Shown: positions 34,068 through 45,187, counted from the stretch's first letter. The stretch: DNA of 64,000 bases from Psychrobacter sp. BI730 (GCF_013414195.1 NZ_JAATTV010000017.1:1-64000), one strand, 5' to 3'. Made by a program: numbers and translations. The notes: a model not told the origin generated them from the letters alone.

Positions 34068-34850
34068 ATGTTAGCAAAGCGTATCATTCCTTGCTTGGAC
34101 GTTGACAATGGCCGCGTGGTCAAAGGCGTGCAGTTTGTCGATATAAAAGACGCAGGCGATCCTGTCGAAGTAGCCAAACGCTACAACGAACAGGGCGCTG
34201 ATGAGATTACTTTTTTGGATATTACTGCGACCAATGATGAGCGCGATACCACTTATCATACTGTTGAACGCATGGCAGAAACGGTATTCGTTCCGCTGAC
34301 CGTTGGCGGCGGCGTACGAAAAATCGCTGACATCCGCAATTTACTCAATGCTGGCGCGGATAAAGTGGCCATTAACTCAGCAGCCGTATTTACGCCGGAG
34401 TTCGTTGGTGAAGCCGCACAGAAATTTGGTAACCAGTGTATTGTCGTCGCCATCGATGCCAAACGTGTCGCTGATATCAACGTCGATGGTATTGTCGTAC
34501 CACGTTGGGAGATTTTCACCCACGGTGGTCGTAAGCCAACGGGTATCGATGCCGTTGCTTGGGCGAGCAAAATGGCTGAGCTGGGCGCTGGTGAATTACT
34601 GGTCACCTCGATGGACGGTGATGGTACCAAAAAAGGCTATGATTTGGCGCTGATGCAGCAGATTACGAGCCGTGTTAATGTACCAGTTATCGCCTCAGGC
34701 GGCGTCGGTAACCTGCAACATTTGGCAGAAGGCGTACTAGAAGGCGGCGTCGATGCCGTACTTGCCGCCAGTATTTTTCACTTCGGTGAGTACACGGTAT
34801 TGGAGGCCAAAGAGTACATGGCAGCGCAAGGAATACAGATGCGTCTTTAG
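34068..34850 (+). CDS. hisF: Imidazole glycerol phosphate synthase subunit HisF
   Basis: Cyclase subunit (260 residues) of the histidine pathway, a TIM barrel that joins ammonia from HisH with PRFAR. The catalytic Asp residues fall at the canonical positions Asp11 (CLDVDNG) and Asp130 (VVAIDAKR) only if translation starts at the ATG at 34068, which also has AAGGTGA about 9 nt upstream; the GTG at 34056 is therefore rejected. Phosphate-binding loops TVGGGVRK and ASGGVGN are present. No other his gene is in the window. Confidence 0.97.
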   Translation: MLAKRIIPCLDVDNGRVVKGVQFVDIKDAGDPVEVAKRYNEQGADEITFLDITATNDERDTTYHTVERMAETVFVPLTVGGGVRKIADIRNLLNAGADKVAINSAAVFTPEFVGEAAQKFGNQCIVVAIDAKRVADINVDGIVVPRWEIFTHGGRKPTGIDAVAWASKMAELGAGELLVTSMDGDGTKKGYDLALMQQITSRVNVPVIASGGVGNLQHLAEGVLEGGVDAVLAASIFHFGEYTVLEAKEYMAAQGIQMRL

Positions 34851-35035
34851 CACGCTCGTAATATACAAATAAAACCCAAAAAAATGCTATCATAGCGCTA
34901 ACCATTTATTTTCGTTCAATTAACTAGGGCAACGCCAAAACAATAGGTGACCGAATCGATTGAACGCATCAGACTATTTAGCTATTTATTGACGCCTATA
35001 TTTCAATTGAACGCTTATTAAGCAAAGGATTTTTT

Positions 35036-35554
35036 ATGTCGAATTTACAACAGCAGCGCAAAGACGTGACTCATATCGATGGTAACTTACATCAAAACAC
35101 TGATGCGCGCATTGGTATCGTTGTCGGTCGTTTTAACGGTTTTGTCGTTGAGTCATTGGTTGATGGTGCAATCGATGCCCTACTCCGTCATGGTGTATTG
35201 GGGAGCAACATTACTGTTATTCGTGTGCCTGGCGCATTTGAGCTACCACTTGTCGCCCAACGTGCTGCTGAATCAGATCGTTTTGACGCGATTGTGGCAC
35301 TGGGTGCAATCATCCGTGGCAGCACGCCGCATTTTGATATTGTAGCTAGCGAGTCGGCCAAAGGTTTGAGCGCTGTGGCAATGGATTATAATATCCCTGT
35401 TGCTAACGGTATCATCACTACTGATAGCATCGAGCAAGCCATTGAGCGCTCTGGTACGAAAGCGGGCAACAAAGGCTCTGAAGCTGCGATGGTTGTACTA
35501 GAAATGATCGCTGTTTTGTCACAGCTAGATATTGATGATATCGATGAAGCGTAA
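35036..35554 (+). CDS. ribH: 6,7-dimethyl-8-ribityllumazine synthase
   Basis: Penultimate enzyme of riboflavin synthesis, forming a large capsid-like or pentameric assembly. [50 protein letters not shown] with the catalytic His, and the [18 protein letters not shown] stretch are family landmarks. The length (172) is normal, with a short extra N-terminal arm. AAAGGA precedes the ATG. It is followed at 216 nt by nusB, the common ribH-nusB order. I see no FMN riboswitch upstream. Confidence 0.97.
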   Translation: MSNLQQQRKDVTHIDGNLHQNTDARIGIVVGRFNGFVVESLVDGAIDALLRHGVLGSNITVIRVPGAFELPLVAQRAAESDRFDAIVALGAIIRGSTPHFDIVASESAKGLSAVAMDYNIPVANGIITTDSIEQAIERSGTKAGNKGSEAAMVVLEMIAVLSQLDIDDIDEA

Positions 35555-35770
35555 GCTTTGAAGCTCAAATTTATTAGTTTAACTGGTGCTGCTATTTAGT
35601 AATAACAGCACCTCATAGCACTAGCCAGCTATCGAAACAATTGGCTACTTTTTGAATTTTCGCCGTATTTCCATACCCTTTAAAGCTTTGAATCAGCATA
35701 GCTAAGAAGTTACTTTGCTAATTTATATTTTGACTGGGTATCATCTCAAAAATTTAGGTACAGACCCCCT

Positions 35771-36628
35771 ATGACTGACCAACTCAAGCGCGCTATTAGC
35801 GCTGCGAAAACCGCACAAGCCAATGATGGACAAGCTGAAGCTACCCGTATAGCGAGCAGTAGTGCGGGTGATCAAACATTCGATATGAGTGAGTCTTCTT
35901 ACAAGACCAGTCACACTGCTATCCGTAAGGCACGTCGCTTTGCGATGCAAGGCCTATACGAATGGCTCGTCACTGATCGCCGCTTTGATGTAGATGGTAA
36001 GCTTGGCTGGAAAGCCAATGCTCCGCACGATATTGCTGCTCGCACGCGTGCAACCAATGCCATGCATACCGTCCATATCGGTTATTATCATGAAATGATG
36101 CGCGACATCCCAGAGCAGATTGAAGCACTCGATGCACTTATCAGTCAGCATCTCGATCGTGAGGTTGATAAGCTAGATACTGTTGAGCACGCTATCTTGT
36201 TGATTGGCGCGTATGAGCTGCAGAACCGTGTAGAGATTCCTTATAAAGTCGTGCTTGATGAAGCGATGAAGCTAAATAATCACTTTGGGGCGACTGATGC
36301 TCACAAATTGATTAATGCGGTACTGGATAAAATGGCTGGTGAGCTGCGCGCTTTAGAGGTGCAAGCAGATACCAATGCCAATCTACGTACGTCACAAAAA
36401 GCGGCGGCTAAACAATCTGAAGCGAGTTCGGCTGAAGTAACGGTAGCTGACAATATCGAAGCGACTGCTGAAACAGAAAGCGCGATCGTCGATGAGCCGA
36501 CTGCATCAAACAAGCCGCGTATCAGTGCTAACAAAGCCAATGTTAAACGCAGTAGTGCCAGTAAAGCCAGTGCAAATATCAGTGACTTTAAGGCGAGCAA
36601 GAAGAACGCTAACGATACCAAAGACTAA
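35771..36628 (+). CDS. nusB: Transcription antitermination protein NusB, extended
   Basis: Conserved NusB fold (about residues 48-200: [17 protein letters not shown], later [17 protein letters not shown] and [33 protein letters not shown]), which with NusE/S10 binds boxA RNA in rRNA antitermination. At 285 residues it is about twice the usual 140-150. There is an added N-terminal leader of about 45 residues and a C-terminal tail of about 85 residues rich in Ala, Ser, Lys and Glu, predicted disordered. An ATG at 35885 would remove most of the leader, but has no clear ribosome-binding site. It lies 8 nt before thiL. Confidence 0.93.
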   Translation: MTDQLKRAISAAKTAQANDGQAEATRIASSSAGDQTFDMSESSYKTSHTAIRKARRFAMQGLYEWLVTDRRFDVDGKLGWKANAPHDIAARTRATNAMHTVHIGYYHEMMRDIPEQIEALDALISQHLDREVDKLDTVEHAILLIGAYELQNRVEIPYKVVLDEAMKLNNHFGATDAHKLINAVLDKMAGELRALEVQADTNANLRTSQKAAAKQSEASSAEVTVADNIEATAETESAIVDEPTASNKPRISANKANVKRSSASKASANISDFKASKKNANDTKD

Positions 36629-36636
36629 GACTAACC

Positions 36637-37668
36637 ATGAACGAGTTTGAGCTGATTGAGCGTATATTCTCACAGATGCAGGCCACACATGCACCATTAA
36701 CTGGTATCGAAAAAGGTATCGGTGACGACGCGGCTGTGGTGGCATTGCCAACAGGATCACGCTTGGTTAGCTGTATTGATACATTGGTTCAAGGTCGTCA
36801 CTTTCATGCTGACTGGCAAAGAGTTGATGAACTGGCATTTGCCATTGGCTATAAAGCCGTGGCCGTTAATGTCTCAGACATCGCTGCTATGGGTGCGACG
36901 CCGCATAGCATTATGCTAGCGCTGGCACTACCTGAACGTTTGGCAAAACACGAATGGCTTACTGAGTTTGCCAAAGGCTTATTTCATGCGTGCCAGCTGT
37001 TTGGCGTGACGCTGATAGGTGGTGATACCACGCGCAGCGAGCGTTTAGTACTTAGTATCAGTGCTCAGGGATTGCTATCCGCAGATACACCAGCCATTTA
37101 TCGCTCAGGTGCACAAGTGGGTGATAAGGTTTATGTATCAGGCACACTTGGTGATGCCGCTTTTGCCTTACAGCATCCTGACAGCGCACAAGGTATCGAG
37201 TTAGCACATCGTCTACATATGCCGACGCCGCGTATTGCGCTAGGTGCAGCATTGGCAAAGATAGGCGCAACAGCGATGATAGATATCTCCGATGGCCTTT
37301 ACCAAGATCTTGGTCATATCTGTCAGCAAAGCTCTGTAGGCATGCGCATCCATTTAGACAAGCTACCGAGTAGCGAGTCATTATCTACTGTCGATTTGTC
37401 TGATCGTTTGTTAGGTCAGCTAGCGGGCGGCGATGACTATGAATTGGCATTTACTTTGCCTGCACATATCAAACCGCCTATAGGCAACACGTCTGTTACT
37501 TGTATCGGTGAGGTAACTGCACTATCAGATCCTATAACGACAGATACCAAGTCTCCTGATAACTCACGTCTTGAACTGTTTTATCAAAATCAGCCAGTGA
37601 CGCCAACTCAGCCCGTACCGTTTTTAACGTGGCCCAATCTTACTGGTTACCAACACTTTACAGGCTAA
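36637..37668 (+). CDS. thiL: Thiamine-monophosphate kinase
   Basis: Makes thiamine diphosphate from the monophosphate with ATP, in the cytoplasm. The N-terminus EFELIERIF and GIGDDAAVV are family signatures, followed by DTLVQGRHF, NVSDIAAMGATP and GVTLIGGDTTRS for metal and ATP binding, and late MIDISDGLYQDL and LAGGDDYEL. The length (343) is slightly above normal. It lies between nusB (8 nt) and pgpA (3 nt), a common gene order, so it should be co-transcribed with both. Confidence 0.96.
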   Translation: MNEFELIERIFSQMQATHAPLTGIEKGIGDDAAVVALPTGSRLVSCIDTLVQGRHFHADWQRVDELAFAIGYKAVAVNVSDIAAMGATPHSIMLALALPERLAKHEWLTEFAKGLFHACQLFGVTLIGGDTTRSERLVLSISAQGLLSADTPAIYRSGAQVGDKVYVSGTLGDAAFALQHPDSAQGIELAHRLHMPTPRIALGAALAKIGATAMIDISDGLYQDLGHICQQSSVGMRIHLDKLPSSESLSTVDLSDRLLGQLAGGDDYELAFTLPAHIKPPIGNTSVTCIGEVTALSDPITTDTKSPDNSRLELFYQNQPVTPTQPVPFLTWPNLTGYQHFTG

Positions 37669-37671
37669 TCC

Positions 37672-38253
37672 ATGACTGATCACGACTTATCTAAGCCTGA
37701 CATCCGTAAAGCAAATGACTGCCCACCCTTACCGGTCGGTGCCAGTATGCTTGACCGTGTGGTTTATTGGCTTGGGCTAGGTTTAGGTAGTGGTCTGCCG
37801 CGCCGTGCACCTGGCACTTGGGGTACTGTTGGTGGGTTAATCATTGCCATACCATTGTTGAGTTTGGGCTTTGTACCTTTTCTCATTTTGACAATTCTAT
37901 CTTGTATTTTGGGCGTTTGGATTTGCGGACGCACTGCTGAGCTAATGCAAGGTCACGACGATCCGCATATCGTTTGGGATGAGTGGGCTGGTATTTGGAT
38001 TACCCTACTACCCTTGTCTTATATGGGGATTGCTGACGATAACTTTTGGCAAAATGTGTCTCAAGAGCTTTCTATTTTCGCCATTGTTTTCGCTTTTATC
38101 TTATTTCGATTTTTTGATATCGTTAAGCCGCCACCGATTGGATGGGCTGATAAAAGGGTTGCTGGTGGGTTAGGCATTATGCTTGATGACATCATCGCCG
38201 GTATCATGGCAGCAGTAGTATGGGTAGCGGTTATGTTTGGCGTGCTGTTATAA
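37672..38253 (+). CDS. pgpA: Phosphatidylglycerophosphatase A
   Basis: Inner-membrane phosphatase that converts phosphatidylglycerol phosphate to phosphatidylglycerol. GLGSGLPRRAPGTWGTVGG and HDDPHIVWDEWAGIWI, with acidic residues, are the conserved blocks; FRFFDIVKPPPIGW and GGLGIMLDDIIAGI follow. Three to four membrane helices fit the family. The length is 193 residues. It begins 3 nt after the thiL stop. Confidence 0.95.
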   Translation: MTDHDLSKPDIRKANDCPPLPVGASMLDRVVYWLGLGLGSGLPRRAPGTWGTVGGLIIAIPLLSLGFVPFLILTILSCILGVWICGRTAELMQGHDDPHIVWDEWAGIWITLLPLSYMGIADDNFWQNVSQELSIFAIVFAFILFRFFDIVKPPPIGWADKRVAGGLGIMLDDIIAGIMAAVVWVAVMFGVLL

Positions 38254-38459
38254 GCTACCCTAACTACCACGATACTGAGCTAACTACTCTACAACCGCTA
38301 ATCCCAGCAACGTTATCAATTTGAACGCTACTCTTCTGCATAGATGATTGATTTATTGTCAGCAGGTTTCATTACAAAGCCTGCACATCACAGTGTTTTT
38401 CTAACTGAACATTTGCGCTATAATCCAATATTATATTTTGTTACATTTGCGAGCCTATT

Positions 38460-39836
38460 ATGACATCTCCTCTTTCTGTAATTATTTTAGCTGCCGGTAA
38501 AGGCACACGTATGCAATCGGCAAAGCCAAAGGTATTGCAGACATTGGCTGGGAAGTCTTTATTAGGTCATGTGCTAGATACTTGTCATCAGTTAACTGTT
38601 GATGAAACCATCATTGTTCATGGCTTTGGTGGCGATCAAGTAAAGTCAGAAATTACCAATCAATATACACAAGCATCAATTACTTGGGTTGCTCAAACTG
38701 AGCAATTGGGAACTGGCCATGCGGTCAAGGTGACACTGTCTGATTTACCTAAGTCAGGACAAAGTCTCATTCTTTACGGTGATGTACCATTGGTAAGCTG
38801 TGAGACGCTAACGGCATTAAAAACTGCCAATACTAATGGTATGTCGATGCTGACGTTGACTGTCGATAATCCATTTGGATTGGGTCGTATTAAACGCGAC
38901 CAAGCAGGTAATATTGAAGCCATCGTTGAACAAAAAGATGCCGATGCTGAAGAGCAAAGTATTAAAGAAATTAACAGCGGTATCTACTGCGTCGATAATG
39001 CATTACTGCACAAATATTTGCCTGAGCTCTCTAACGATAATGCACAGCAAGAATATTATCTGACGGATATCGTCAAAATGGCAGTTGCCGATGGTATTAC
39101 TATCGCAGCGATTGAGCCTGAGCATACGTTTGAGATTGAAGGGGTTAATAATCGTCAACAGCTTGCTAGTCTAGAACGCACTTGGCAACGTAAGCTAGTT
39201 GCTGACTTACAAGAAGCTGGCGTACAGTTTGCCGACCCTACTCGTGTCGATATCCGTGGTACGTTAAGCGCTGGTCAAGATGTATTTATTGACGTTAATG
39301 TGGTGTTTGAAGGTGACTGTACCTTGGGTGACAACGTCTATATCGAAGCGGGCTGTGTCATCAAAAATGCCAAGATTGGTAATGCCTGCTACATCAAACC
39401 GTATTGCGTGATCGATCGCGCTGATATCGGTGCTGGTGTTGATATCGGGCCTTTTGCGCACTTGCGTCCTGATACCGTACTATCTGATAATAGCAAAGTT
39501 GGTAACTTTGTCGAAATTAAAAAGTCGACTATTGGTCAAGGCAGTAAAGTAAATCACTTAAGCTACGTCGGTGATGCAACAGTCGGTGCAGGCGTGAATA
39601 TCGGTGCTGGTGTTATTACCTGTAATTATGACGGTGCTAATAAATCACAAACCATCATTGAAGATAATGCGTTTATCGGCTCTAATGCTAGCTTAGTCGC
39701 GCCAGTGACGATTGGCGATACTGCTACTGTGGCCGCTGGTTCTGTGATTACCAAAGATGTTGATAGTAGTGCGTTGGCATTTGGTCGTGCGCGTCAGGTA
39801 CAAAAAAATGACTTCCAACGACCCACTAAAAAATAA
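38460..39836 (+). CDS. glmU: Bifunctional GlcNAc-1-phosphate uridyltransferase / GlcN-1-phosphate acetyltransferase
   Basis: Cytoplasmic enzyme of 458 residues making UDP-GlcNAc, the precursor for peptidoglycan and lipopolysaccharide. The N-terminal pyrophosphorylase domain begins with [20 protein letters not shown] and has YGDVPLV; the C-terminal left-handed beta-helix carries many hexapeptide repeats (about 255-440) and the acetyltransferase motif with [11 protein letters not shown] and NHLSYVGDA. It precedes glmS in the same direction, with 182 nt between. The pair supplies the substrate for the Mur enzymes encoded at 12-16 kb. Confidence 0.97.
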   Translation: MTSPLSVIILAAGKGTRMQSAKPKVLQTLAGKSLLGHVLDTCHQLTVDETIIVHGFGGDQVKSEITNQYTQASITWVAQTEQLGTGHAVKVTLSDLPKSGQSLILYGDVPLVSCETLTALKTANTNGMSMLTLTVDNPFGLGRIKRDQAGNIEAIVEQKDADAEEQSIKEINSGIYCVDNALLHKYLPELSNDNAQQEYYLTDIVKMAVADGITIAAIEPEHTFEIEGVNNRQQLASLERTWQRKLVADLQEAGVQFADPTRVDIRGTLSAGQDVFIDVNVVFEGDCTLGDNVYIEAGCVIKNAKIGNACYIKPYCVIDRADIGAGVDIGPFAHLRPDTVLSDNSKVGNFVEIKKSTIGQGSKVNHLSYVGDATVGAGVNIGAGVITCNYDGANKSQTIIEDNAFIGSNASLVAPVTIGDTATVAAGSVITKDVDSSALAFGRARQVQKNDFQRPTKK

Positions 39837-40018
39837 TTGCTCATTGGTGGTTTAGCCAACCTCAGTCATTTTTGAATAAACCTAAGCAGTACGGCAATCT
39901 TTGTGGTGCTGCTTCATCATATTTATCTGTTGATGATTCATCATTAGTGACCAACCAAATTTTTTGATCTTGCACCATTATATATTGAACTACTAAAATT
40001 TAAATCTAAGGAATAGCC

Positions 40019-41863
40019 ATGTGTGGAATTGTAGGCGCCGTTGCTGAGCGAAATATCGCTAATATCTTACTTGAAGGCCTAAAGCGTTTAGAATATCGCG
40101 GCTATGACTCAGCTGGTCTGACGGTTATTCGTGATGGTGAACTACACCGTGAGCGCCAAGTAGGTAAAGTACAGGCACTAGTTAATGCCGTCGCTATCAA
40201 TCCAGAGTTTTTTGATGGTCATATCGGTATTGCTCATACGCGCTGGGCAACCCATGGCGAGCCAGCACAACGTAATGCGCATCCACACGTGTCAGGCAAA
40301 ATTGCGGTCGTTCATAACGGTATCGTCGAAAACTACGCTGAACTAAAAGAAGAGCTAATAGCCAAAGGCTACGTGTTTACTTCACAGACAGATACTGAAG
40401 TTGTGGCGCATCTAATCCATGATATCTACAAAAAGACACCTGACTTGTTAGAAGCAGTACGCACCATTATCCCGTTACTGCATGGTGCTTTTGCATTGGG
40501 TATCGTCCATGTAGATTGCCCTGATGAGCTCATTACTGTACGTCTAGGCTCACCTTTAGTGATTGGTGTTGGTATCGGTGAGAATTTTATCGCATCAGAT
40601 CAGTTGGCGTTGCTGCCAGTGACTAACCGCTTTATGTATCTAGAAGAAGGCGATATCGCCAAATTAACTCGCAATAGCATTCAAGTTTATGCAGATGGTG
40701 TTGAAGTCCAACGTCAAATACATGAGATTGATGCAACCCAGCACAATGCCGATAAAGGCGAGTTCAAACATTATATGCTCAAAGAGATTTACGAGCAGCC
40801 AGATGCCGTCGCTCGTACGATAGAGATGGCTTTGGATAATGGCGAAACGACTAAACTACGCGACGATTTTTTACAGCGTCATGAGACACTGTTGTCAGGT
40901 ATTCGTCATGTGCAAGTGATTGCTTGTGGTACCAGTTATCATGCCGGTATGGTCGCAAAATACTGGTTTGAGAGCCTTATCCGTATACCTTGCTCGGTCG
41001 AGGTTGCCAGCGAATTCCGCTATCGCAATCCTGTCGTCGTCGATAATACTTTGGTCATCTGTATTTCTCAATCTGGTGAAACGGCTGACACCTTATCAGC
41101 GTTACGTGATATCCAGAAGCAAACACCAGCAGGCTTAGTCAGCTTGGCATTATGTAATGTACCGACCTCATCGCTGGTACGCGAAACAGATATTTTCTTG
41201 CCGACGTTAGCAGGGCCTGAGATTGGCGTCGCCTCTACCAAAGCATTTACCACTCAGCTTGTGGCATTGATATTATTGATATTAAAAGTTGGTGTCACGC
41301 AGAAACGCATGACTGACGAACACTTAAATACGTTATTAAGTGAGTTACATCAATTACCAGGACAACTCTACGCCAGCTTAAACCTTGATGCTCCTATCAA
41401 GACCATGAGTGAAAGCTTTGAGGATAAGAAAAGCTGTCTATTTTTAGGTCGCGGGCTACAGTTCCCGATTGCGCTAGAAGGCGCGTTAAAGCTTAAAGAA
41501 ATTTCTTACATTCATGCAGAAGGTTATGCGGCAGGTGAACTCAAACACGGTCCATTAGCATTGGTCGATAAAGACATGCCTATCGTCGTACTAGCGCCTA
41601 AAGACAGTATGTTTGATAAATTAAAAGCCAACATGCAAGAAGTGCATGCGCGTCATGGCGAGCTATTTGTATTCGCTAGTGAAGCCAGTCAAATGGTCGC
41701 GGAAGATAGACTGCACTTAGTATATGTACCTGATGTTTGCGAGACGCTTGCCCCTATCGTTTACAGCGTGCCTGTGCAACTGTTGTCATACCATGTAGCA
41801 GTGATGCGTGGCACAGACGTCGACCAGCCACGCAATTTGGCAAAATCAGTCACGGTAGAATAA
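40019..41863 (+). CDS. glmS: Glutamine--fructose-6-phosphate aminotransferase
   Basis: Makes glucosamine-6-phosphate from fructose-6-phosphate and glutamine, the first step toward UDP-GlcNAc. The N-terminal glutaminase domain starts MCGIVGAVAERN with nucleophile Cys2, with HTRWATHGEP and VVHNGIVENYAELK; two SIS sugar-isomerase domains follow (ISQSGETADTLSAL; GRGLQFPIALEGALKLKEI) and the usual C-terminus LAKSVTVE. Length 614 is normal. AAGGAA lies before the ATG. The transcript ends at the terminator at 41905. Confidence 0.98.
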   Translation: MCGIVGAVAERNIANILLEGLKRLEYRGYDSAGLTVIRDGELHRERQVGKVQALVNAVAINPEFFDGHIGIAHTRWATHGEPAQRNAHPHVSGKIAVVHNGIVENYAELKEELIAKGYVFTSQTDTEVVAHLIHDIYKKTPDLLEAVRTIIPLLHGAFALGIVHVDCPDELITVRLGSPLVIGVGIGENFIASDQLALLPVTNRFMYLEEGDIAKLTRNSIQVYADGVEVQRQIHEIDATQHNADKGEFKHYMLKEIYEQPDAVARTIEMALDNGETTKLRDDFLQRHETLLSGIRHVQVIACGTSYHAGMVAKYWFESLIRIPCSVEVASEFRYRNPVVVDNTLVICISQSGETADTLSALRDIQKQTPAGLVSLALCNVPTSSLVRETDIFLPTLAGPEIGVASTKAFTTQLVALILLILKVGVTQKRMTDEHLNTLLSELHQLPGQLYASLNLDAPIKTMSESFEDKKSCLFLGRGLQFPIALEGALKLKEISYIHAEGYAAGELKHGPLALVDKDMPIVVLAPKDSMFDKLKANMQEVHARHGELFVFASEASQMVAEDRLHLVYVPDVCETLAPIVYSVPVQLLSYHVAVMRGTDVDQPRNLAKSVTVE

Positions 41864-41904
41864 GAAGAATTACTCTACGTAAGATCTGAAAAGATAAGTA
41901 TTTA

Positions 41905-41940
41905 CCCCTGCTATTGTAAACTCAGTAGCAGGGGGTTTTT
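41905..41940 (+). terminator. Terminator of glmS
   Basis: CCCCTGCTA (41905-41913) pairs perfectly with TAGCAGGGG (41926-41934) and is followed by a T-run. Confidence 0.93.
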
Positions 41941-42077
41941 ATAATTTTAGAACGACCTACTAGCAGTTTAGAAAAAATAGTAATAATTGCCTGAGCAAAA
42001 ATTAAATAAAAATACTTAGATCCAGTTCCAAATAATTCGCATGTATTAAAAACTGGTAGAAAGTAGAATTTCAATAC

Positions 42078-42121
42078 AAAAAAATAGTGACACTCTATCT
42101 ATTAATTAGAGTATCACTATT
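42078..42121 (-). terminator. Terminator of the alcohol dehydrogenase gene
   Basis: A 15-bp stem with one mismatch (arms 42083-42097 and 42107-42121) is followed on the minus strand by seven T. It lies just past the dehydrogenase stop codon. Confidence 0.88.
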
Positions 42122-42165
42122 ATTGCGCTTATTTGGTGGCTACATTAAGTTGCCTGTAACGACGT

Positions 42166-43167
42166 TTAGTCTCTCTCTAGCACCACTCTATAGCGAGCAT
42201 TACCACTCTCTAATCGCTCAAACGCTTCATTAATCTCAGACATTTTATAAGTTTCAGTGACTGGCTGAATATTATGGCGCGCAGCAAAATCTAGCATTTT
42301 ACGCAGCGTCGCTGGTGAGCCAACTGGCGAGCCTGATAGACTGTTTTGAGCCATAATCATTGGTGCAGCCGATATCTCTAGTGGCGCTTCTAACAGTCCA
42401 ACAAAATGCAGCTTACCTTTTGGTCTTAGCGTCTTGATCACGACATCCCAGTTCATATCAACGTTCACTGTTGAGATGATTAAATCAAAAGAACCTGCGG
42501 CTTTTTCAATTTCGCTATCGTCTCTTGAGTTTAGTGAATGGTGAGCGCCCATCTCTTTTGCTTCCTCCATTTTTGATTCACTGGTAAATGCCGTCACTTC
42601 ACAGCCCCACGCATTGGCAAACTGCAATGCCAAATGACCCAAACCACCAATACCAATTACAGCCACTCTAGAAGTTGGTTTGATGTCGTACTGCATAAGT
42701 GGGTTGAACACTGTGATACCGCCACATAACAGTGGTCCTACCGCGTTAAAATCAAGTCTTTCAGGTATCTTGATGACGCTAGTATCTTTTGCGCGTACTT
42801 TATCTGCAAAGCCGCCGTGGTTACCAATGATCGTACCTTCTTGCTCAGGGCATAGGTTATGGTCTCCATCGATACATAGATCGCAGACGTTACAGTATCC
42901 TTTATGCCAGCCAAGTCCGACTTTATCGCCCAATTCTAGATGCTTGACTTGCTTGCCTTTATTGAGGACTTTACCTGCAACCTCATGCCCACCGACAAAC
43001 GGATATTGAGTCATACCCCATTCGTTTTGCCACATTGACAAATCACTATGGCAAATGCCGCAGCTATGTACTTCGATTTCTACTTCGTGATCGCCTAAAG
43101 CACCTGGGTCATATTCATAAGGCTCAAACTTGCCACCTTTTTCTTTTGCTGCGTATGCATTAATCAT
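42166..43167 (-). CDS. Zinc-dependent NAD(P)H alcohol/aldehyde dehydrogenase (Ahr/YahK-like)
   Basis: A 333-residue medium-chain dehydrogenase/reductase. Catalytic zinc ligands are Cys in SCGICHSD and the GGHEVAG His; four Cys for the structural zinc lie in [16 protein letters not shown]. The Rossmann motif is [14 protein letters not shown]. The closest remembered relatives are the cinnamyl-alcohol-type reductases Ahr (YjgB) and YahK, which reduce a range of aldehydes; the physiological substrate here is unknown. AAGGAA precedes the ATG. It is monocistronic with its own terminator. Confidence 0.92.
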   Translation of the reverse strand: MINAYAAKEKGGKFEPYEYDPGALGDHEVEIEVHSCGICHSDLSMWQNEWGMTQYPFVGGHEVAGKVLNKGKQVKHLELGDKVGLGWHKGYCNVCDLCIDGDHNLCPEQEGTIIGNHGGFADKVRAKDTSVIKIPERLDFNAVGPLLCGGITVFNPLMQYDIKPTSRVAVIGIGGLGHLALQFANAWGCEVTAFTSESKMEEAKEMGAHHSLNSRDDSEIEKAAGSFDLIISTVNVDMNWDVVIKTLRPKGKLHFVGLLEAPLEISAAPMIMAQNSLSGSPVGSPATLRKMLDFAARHNIQPVTETYKMSEINEAFERLESGNARYRVVLERD

Positions 43168-43451
43168 AGTTATTCCTTATTTTCTAGTTTTTTAGAGATT
43201 AGTTTGTAGAGATTGGTTTATCGTTCTAGCAGCTACTCACCTATTAGTAAAATTAAAATAGTGCTATAAGATATAAACAATTTCTTCAATTAATTTGATT
43301 GGACAGACTATAGAAAAGACTAACCCAACTAATCCATTCAACTTACCAGTTTTAGACTAACGTCATACAAAGAGTCATACTTAATAGGCAGTAACTCATC
43401 AAAAATACTGCTTATCGTCAGAAATATTGCTTTGTTACTTATATTGCTTTG

Positions 43452-44387
43452 TTACTTGTACAGTGCACGCCTTCCTCGATAACCTGTCAGTTTTGGCGTC
43501 TTTATTACTTGCAGCAAGAGACAGATTATCATGAGTGACATTCCTAGCCAGCCGATAGGAGAGAATGTTTCACCGATTATAATGATAGCCAATATAGTGG
43601 CTACAATAGGTTCTAATAACGTAATAAGCGTCGCTTTGCTCGCCTCAATCACTCTCAACGCTTGACCAAAAAGTAAATAACCAAAGAACATCGGCGCAAT
43701 TGCCAAATATAGGGCAACGCTTATATGTTTTGCATCCAAAAACAGGTTTTCCCCTGTTAATAATAATGATGGCAACAATAAGATCGCCGACAGACCAAAC
43801 ATGCTTGCCATCGCTGATTTCGAGTTTACCCCGTTCTCTATCATCTGACGTGCTGTCCATGAATATGTGGCATAGGTCAATCCTGCGACTAATCCTAATA
43901 AAATGCCTAGTATTCGATTATTTGCTTGTGCGTTTATATCTAAATATTGGGTTTTCCCTAAAGTCAGAAAAATAACACCAACCACACCAAATATAAAACT
44001 TACCACCCATCGACTAGTGACTATTTTATTGCTAATCAGACGCTCCATGATAATAGTGAAAAATGGTGCGCTAGCAATTGAGATCACTGTACCAATAGCG
44101 ACACCTGCCAATCTCATAGAGGAATAAAAAGCTAAAGGATAGATAGCAACGCATAGGCTACCGATGAATAAGAGACTGGGCTGAGAAAATATTTTTTGTC
44201 TATCGCTTAATAAATTATTCTTAGCATTCAATACTAGCAATACACCACCCACCCCCATCGAAAACGCACCAACGGCTAATGGACTAACATCAGGTATAAA
44301 AGCAGAGGCTGTACCTGTCGTTCCCCAAAGGACACTGGCAGCTATCACACATAGAACAGCACTTAGACTAGATTTATTCTGCAGCAT
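43452..44387 (-). CDS. EamA/DMT-family transporter
   Basis: Inner-membrane transporter of about 311 residues with ten predicted helices in two EamA repeats; VLWGTTGTASAFIP in the first repeat, LATKS-like EASKATLITLLEPIVATILAIIIIGE in the second. The ATG at 44387 follows AGAGGTAG and begins near the first helix, so it is preferred over the upstream one at 44420. The substrate is unknown; family members export amino acids or metabolites. The AraC-type regulator gene lies about 90 nt upstream in the same direction and probably controls it. Confidence 0.88.
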   Translation of the reverse strand: MLQNKSSLSAVLCVIAASVLWGTTGTASAFIPDVSPLAVGAFSMGVGGVLLVLNAKNNLLSDRQKIFSQPSLLFIGSLCVAIYPLAFYSSMRLAGVAIGTVISIASAPFFTIIMERLISNKIVTSRWVVSFIFGVVGVIFLTLGKTQYLDINAQANNRILGILLGLVAGLTYATYSWTARQMIENGVNSKSAMASMFGLSAILLLPSLLLTGENLFLDAKHISVALYLAIAPMFFGYLLFGQALRVIEASKATLITLLEPIVATILAIIIIGETFSPIGWLGMSLMIICLLLQVIKTPKLTGYRGRRALYK

Positions 44388-44476
44388 AGTAGCTACCTCT
44401 AACGTTATAATGAATAACATTATTATAGAGAGTTACAGAATAGAATTTTTGCAGATTAGACGGTTTGTATGTCTGG

Positions 44477-45187
44477 TTAGACGTGTTTTAATTTGGAAGG
44501 GGCAATACCGAAATATTTAGAAAATCGGCGGCTAAAAGCACTAACATCCGTATAACCAACCAGTTCGGCTATGATAGCGATAGGTGAATCAGTATGTAGT
44601 AACAAAGCTTGCGCCTTTTGCATTCTGATCTTTGTAATGTACTCAGTGACGGTCTGGTTTGTTTGCGATTTGAAGTTCTTTTTAAACTGTGTGGCACTGA
44701 GACAAGAGATATCCGCCAACACTTCGACAGAAAGGTTTTTAGCAAAATTATGATGAATATATGCGACGACTTCTCTAATTCGAGCGTCATATTGCACAAA
44801 TAGATTTTGTTGTTCTAGAAGCTTACAAAAGGTATCAAACATCAGTTTCTCGACTTCTGGATTGATTTGATACCTTAACTGACTTTCTGAAAACTCCAAA
44901 AATGCCAACAATGGCGAACTTATAGAAAAGACAATTTGTGATGAATGAAGCACATTATCTGGCAACAGATCTGTATCCACAACGATAAACTTTGCATTCT
45001 CCTCAGCGCTAAAGTAGTGCTTTTCATTTGTCTTAACCACAACACATTCGCTTGGGATAACTTTTCCAGTATAGCTCCCAACTTCGATATTTATTGCCCC
45101 TCGCAAAGGCAAAACAATCTGATGAAAGTTATGAGAATGCCCTCTAGTTTGACGAGTATATGACCTAATTGAGAGCGTGTTAATCAT
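44477..45187 (-). CDS. AraC-family transcriptional regulator with N-terminal cupin
   Basis: A 236-residue regulator. The N-terminal region (HSHNFHQIVLPLRGAINIEVG) is a cupin-like sensor, and the C-terminal 100 residues form the AraC DNA-binding domain with LSVEVLADISCLSATQFKKNF, ITKIRMQKAQALL and VGYTDVSAFSRRFSKYFGIAPSKLK. Small regulators of this architecture often control a neighbouring exporter gene, here the EamA transporter just downstream. The inducer is unknown. Confidence 0.9.
   Translation of the reverse strand: MINTLSIRSYTRQTRGHSHNFHQIVLPLRGAINIEVGSYTGKVIPSECVVVKTNEKHYFSAEENAKFIVVDTDLLPDNVLHSSQIVFSISSPLLAFLEFSESQLRYQINPEVEKLMFDTFCKLLEQQNLFVQYDARIREVVAYIHHNFAKNLSVEVLADISCLSATQFKKNFKSQTNQTVTEYITKIRMQKAQALLLHTDSPIAIIAELVGYTDVSAFSRRFSKYFGIAPSKLKHV

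Larger units (their letters stand above)
41864..42165. other. Convergent spacer with two terminators
   Basis: A 302-nt gap between glmS and the leftward alcohol dehydrogenase gene. It contains a terminator for each (41905-41940 and 42078-42121); the rest is AT-rich without a gene. Confidence 0.7.

Noticed and set aside
34851..35035. Possible FMN riboswitch before ribH
   Set aside because: The conserved RFN words are absent; only scattered ATTGAACG-like words are seen.
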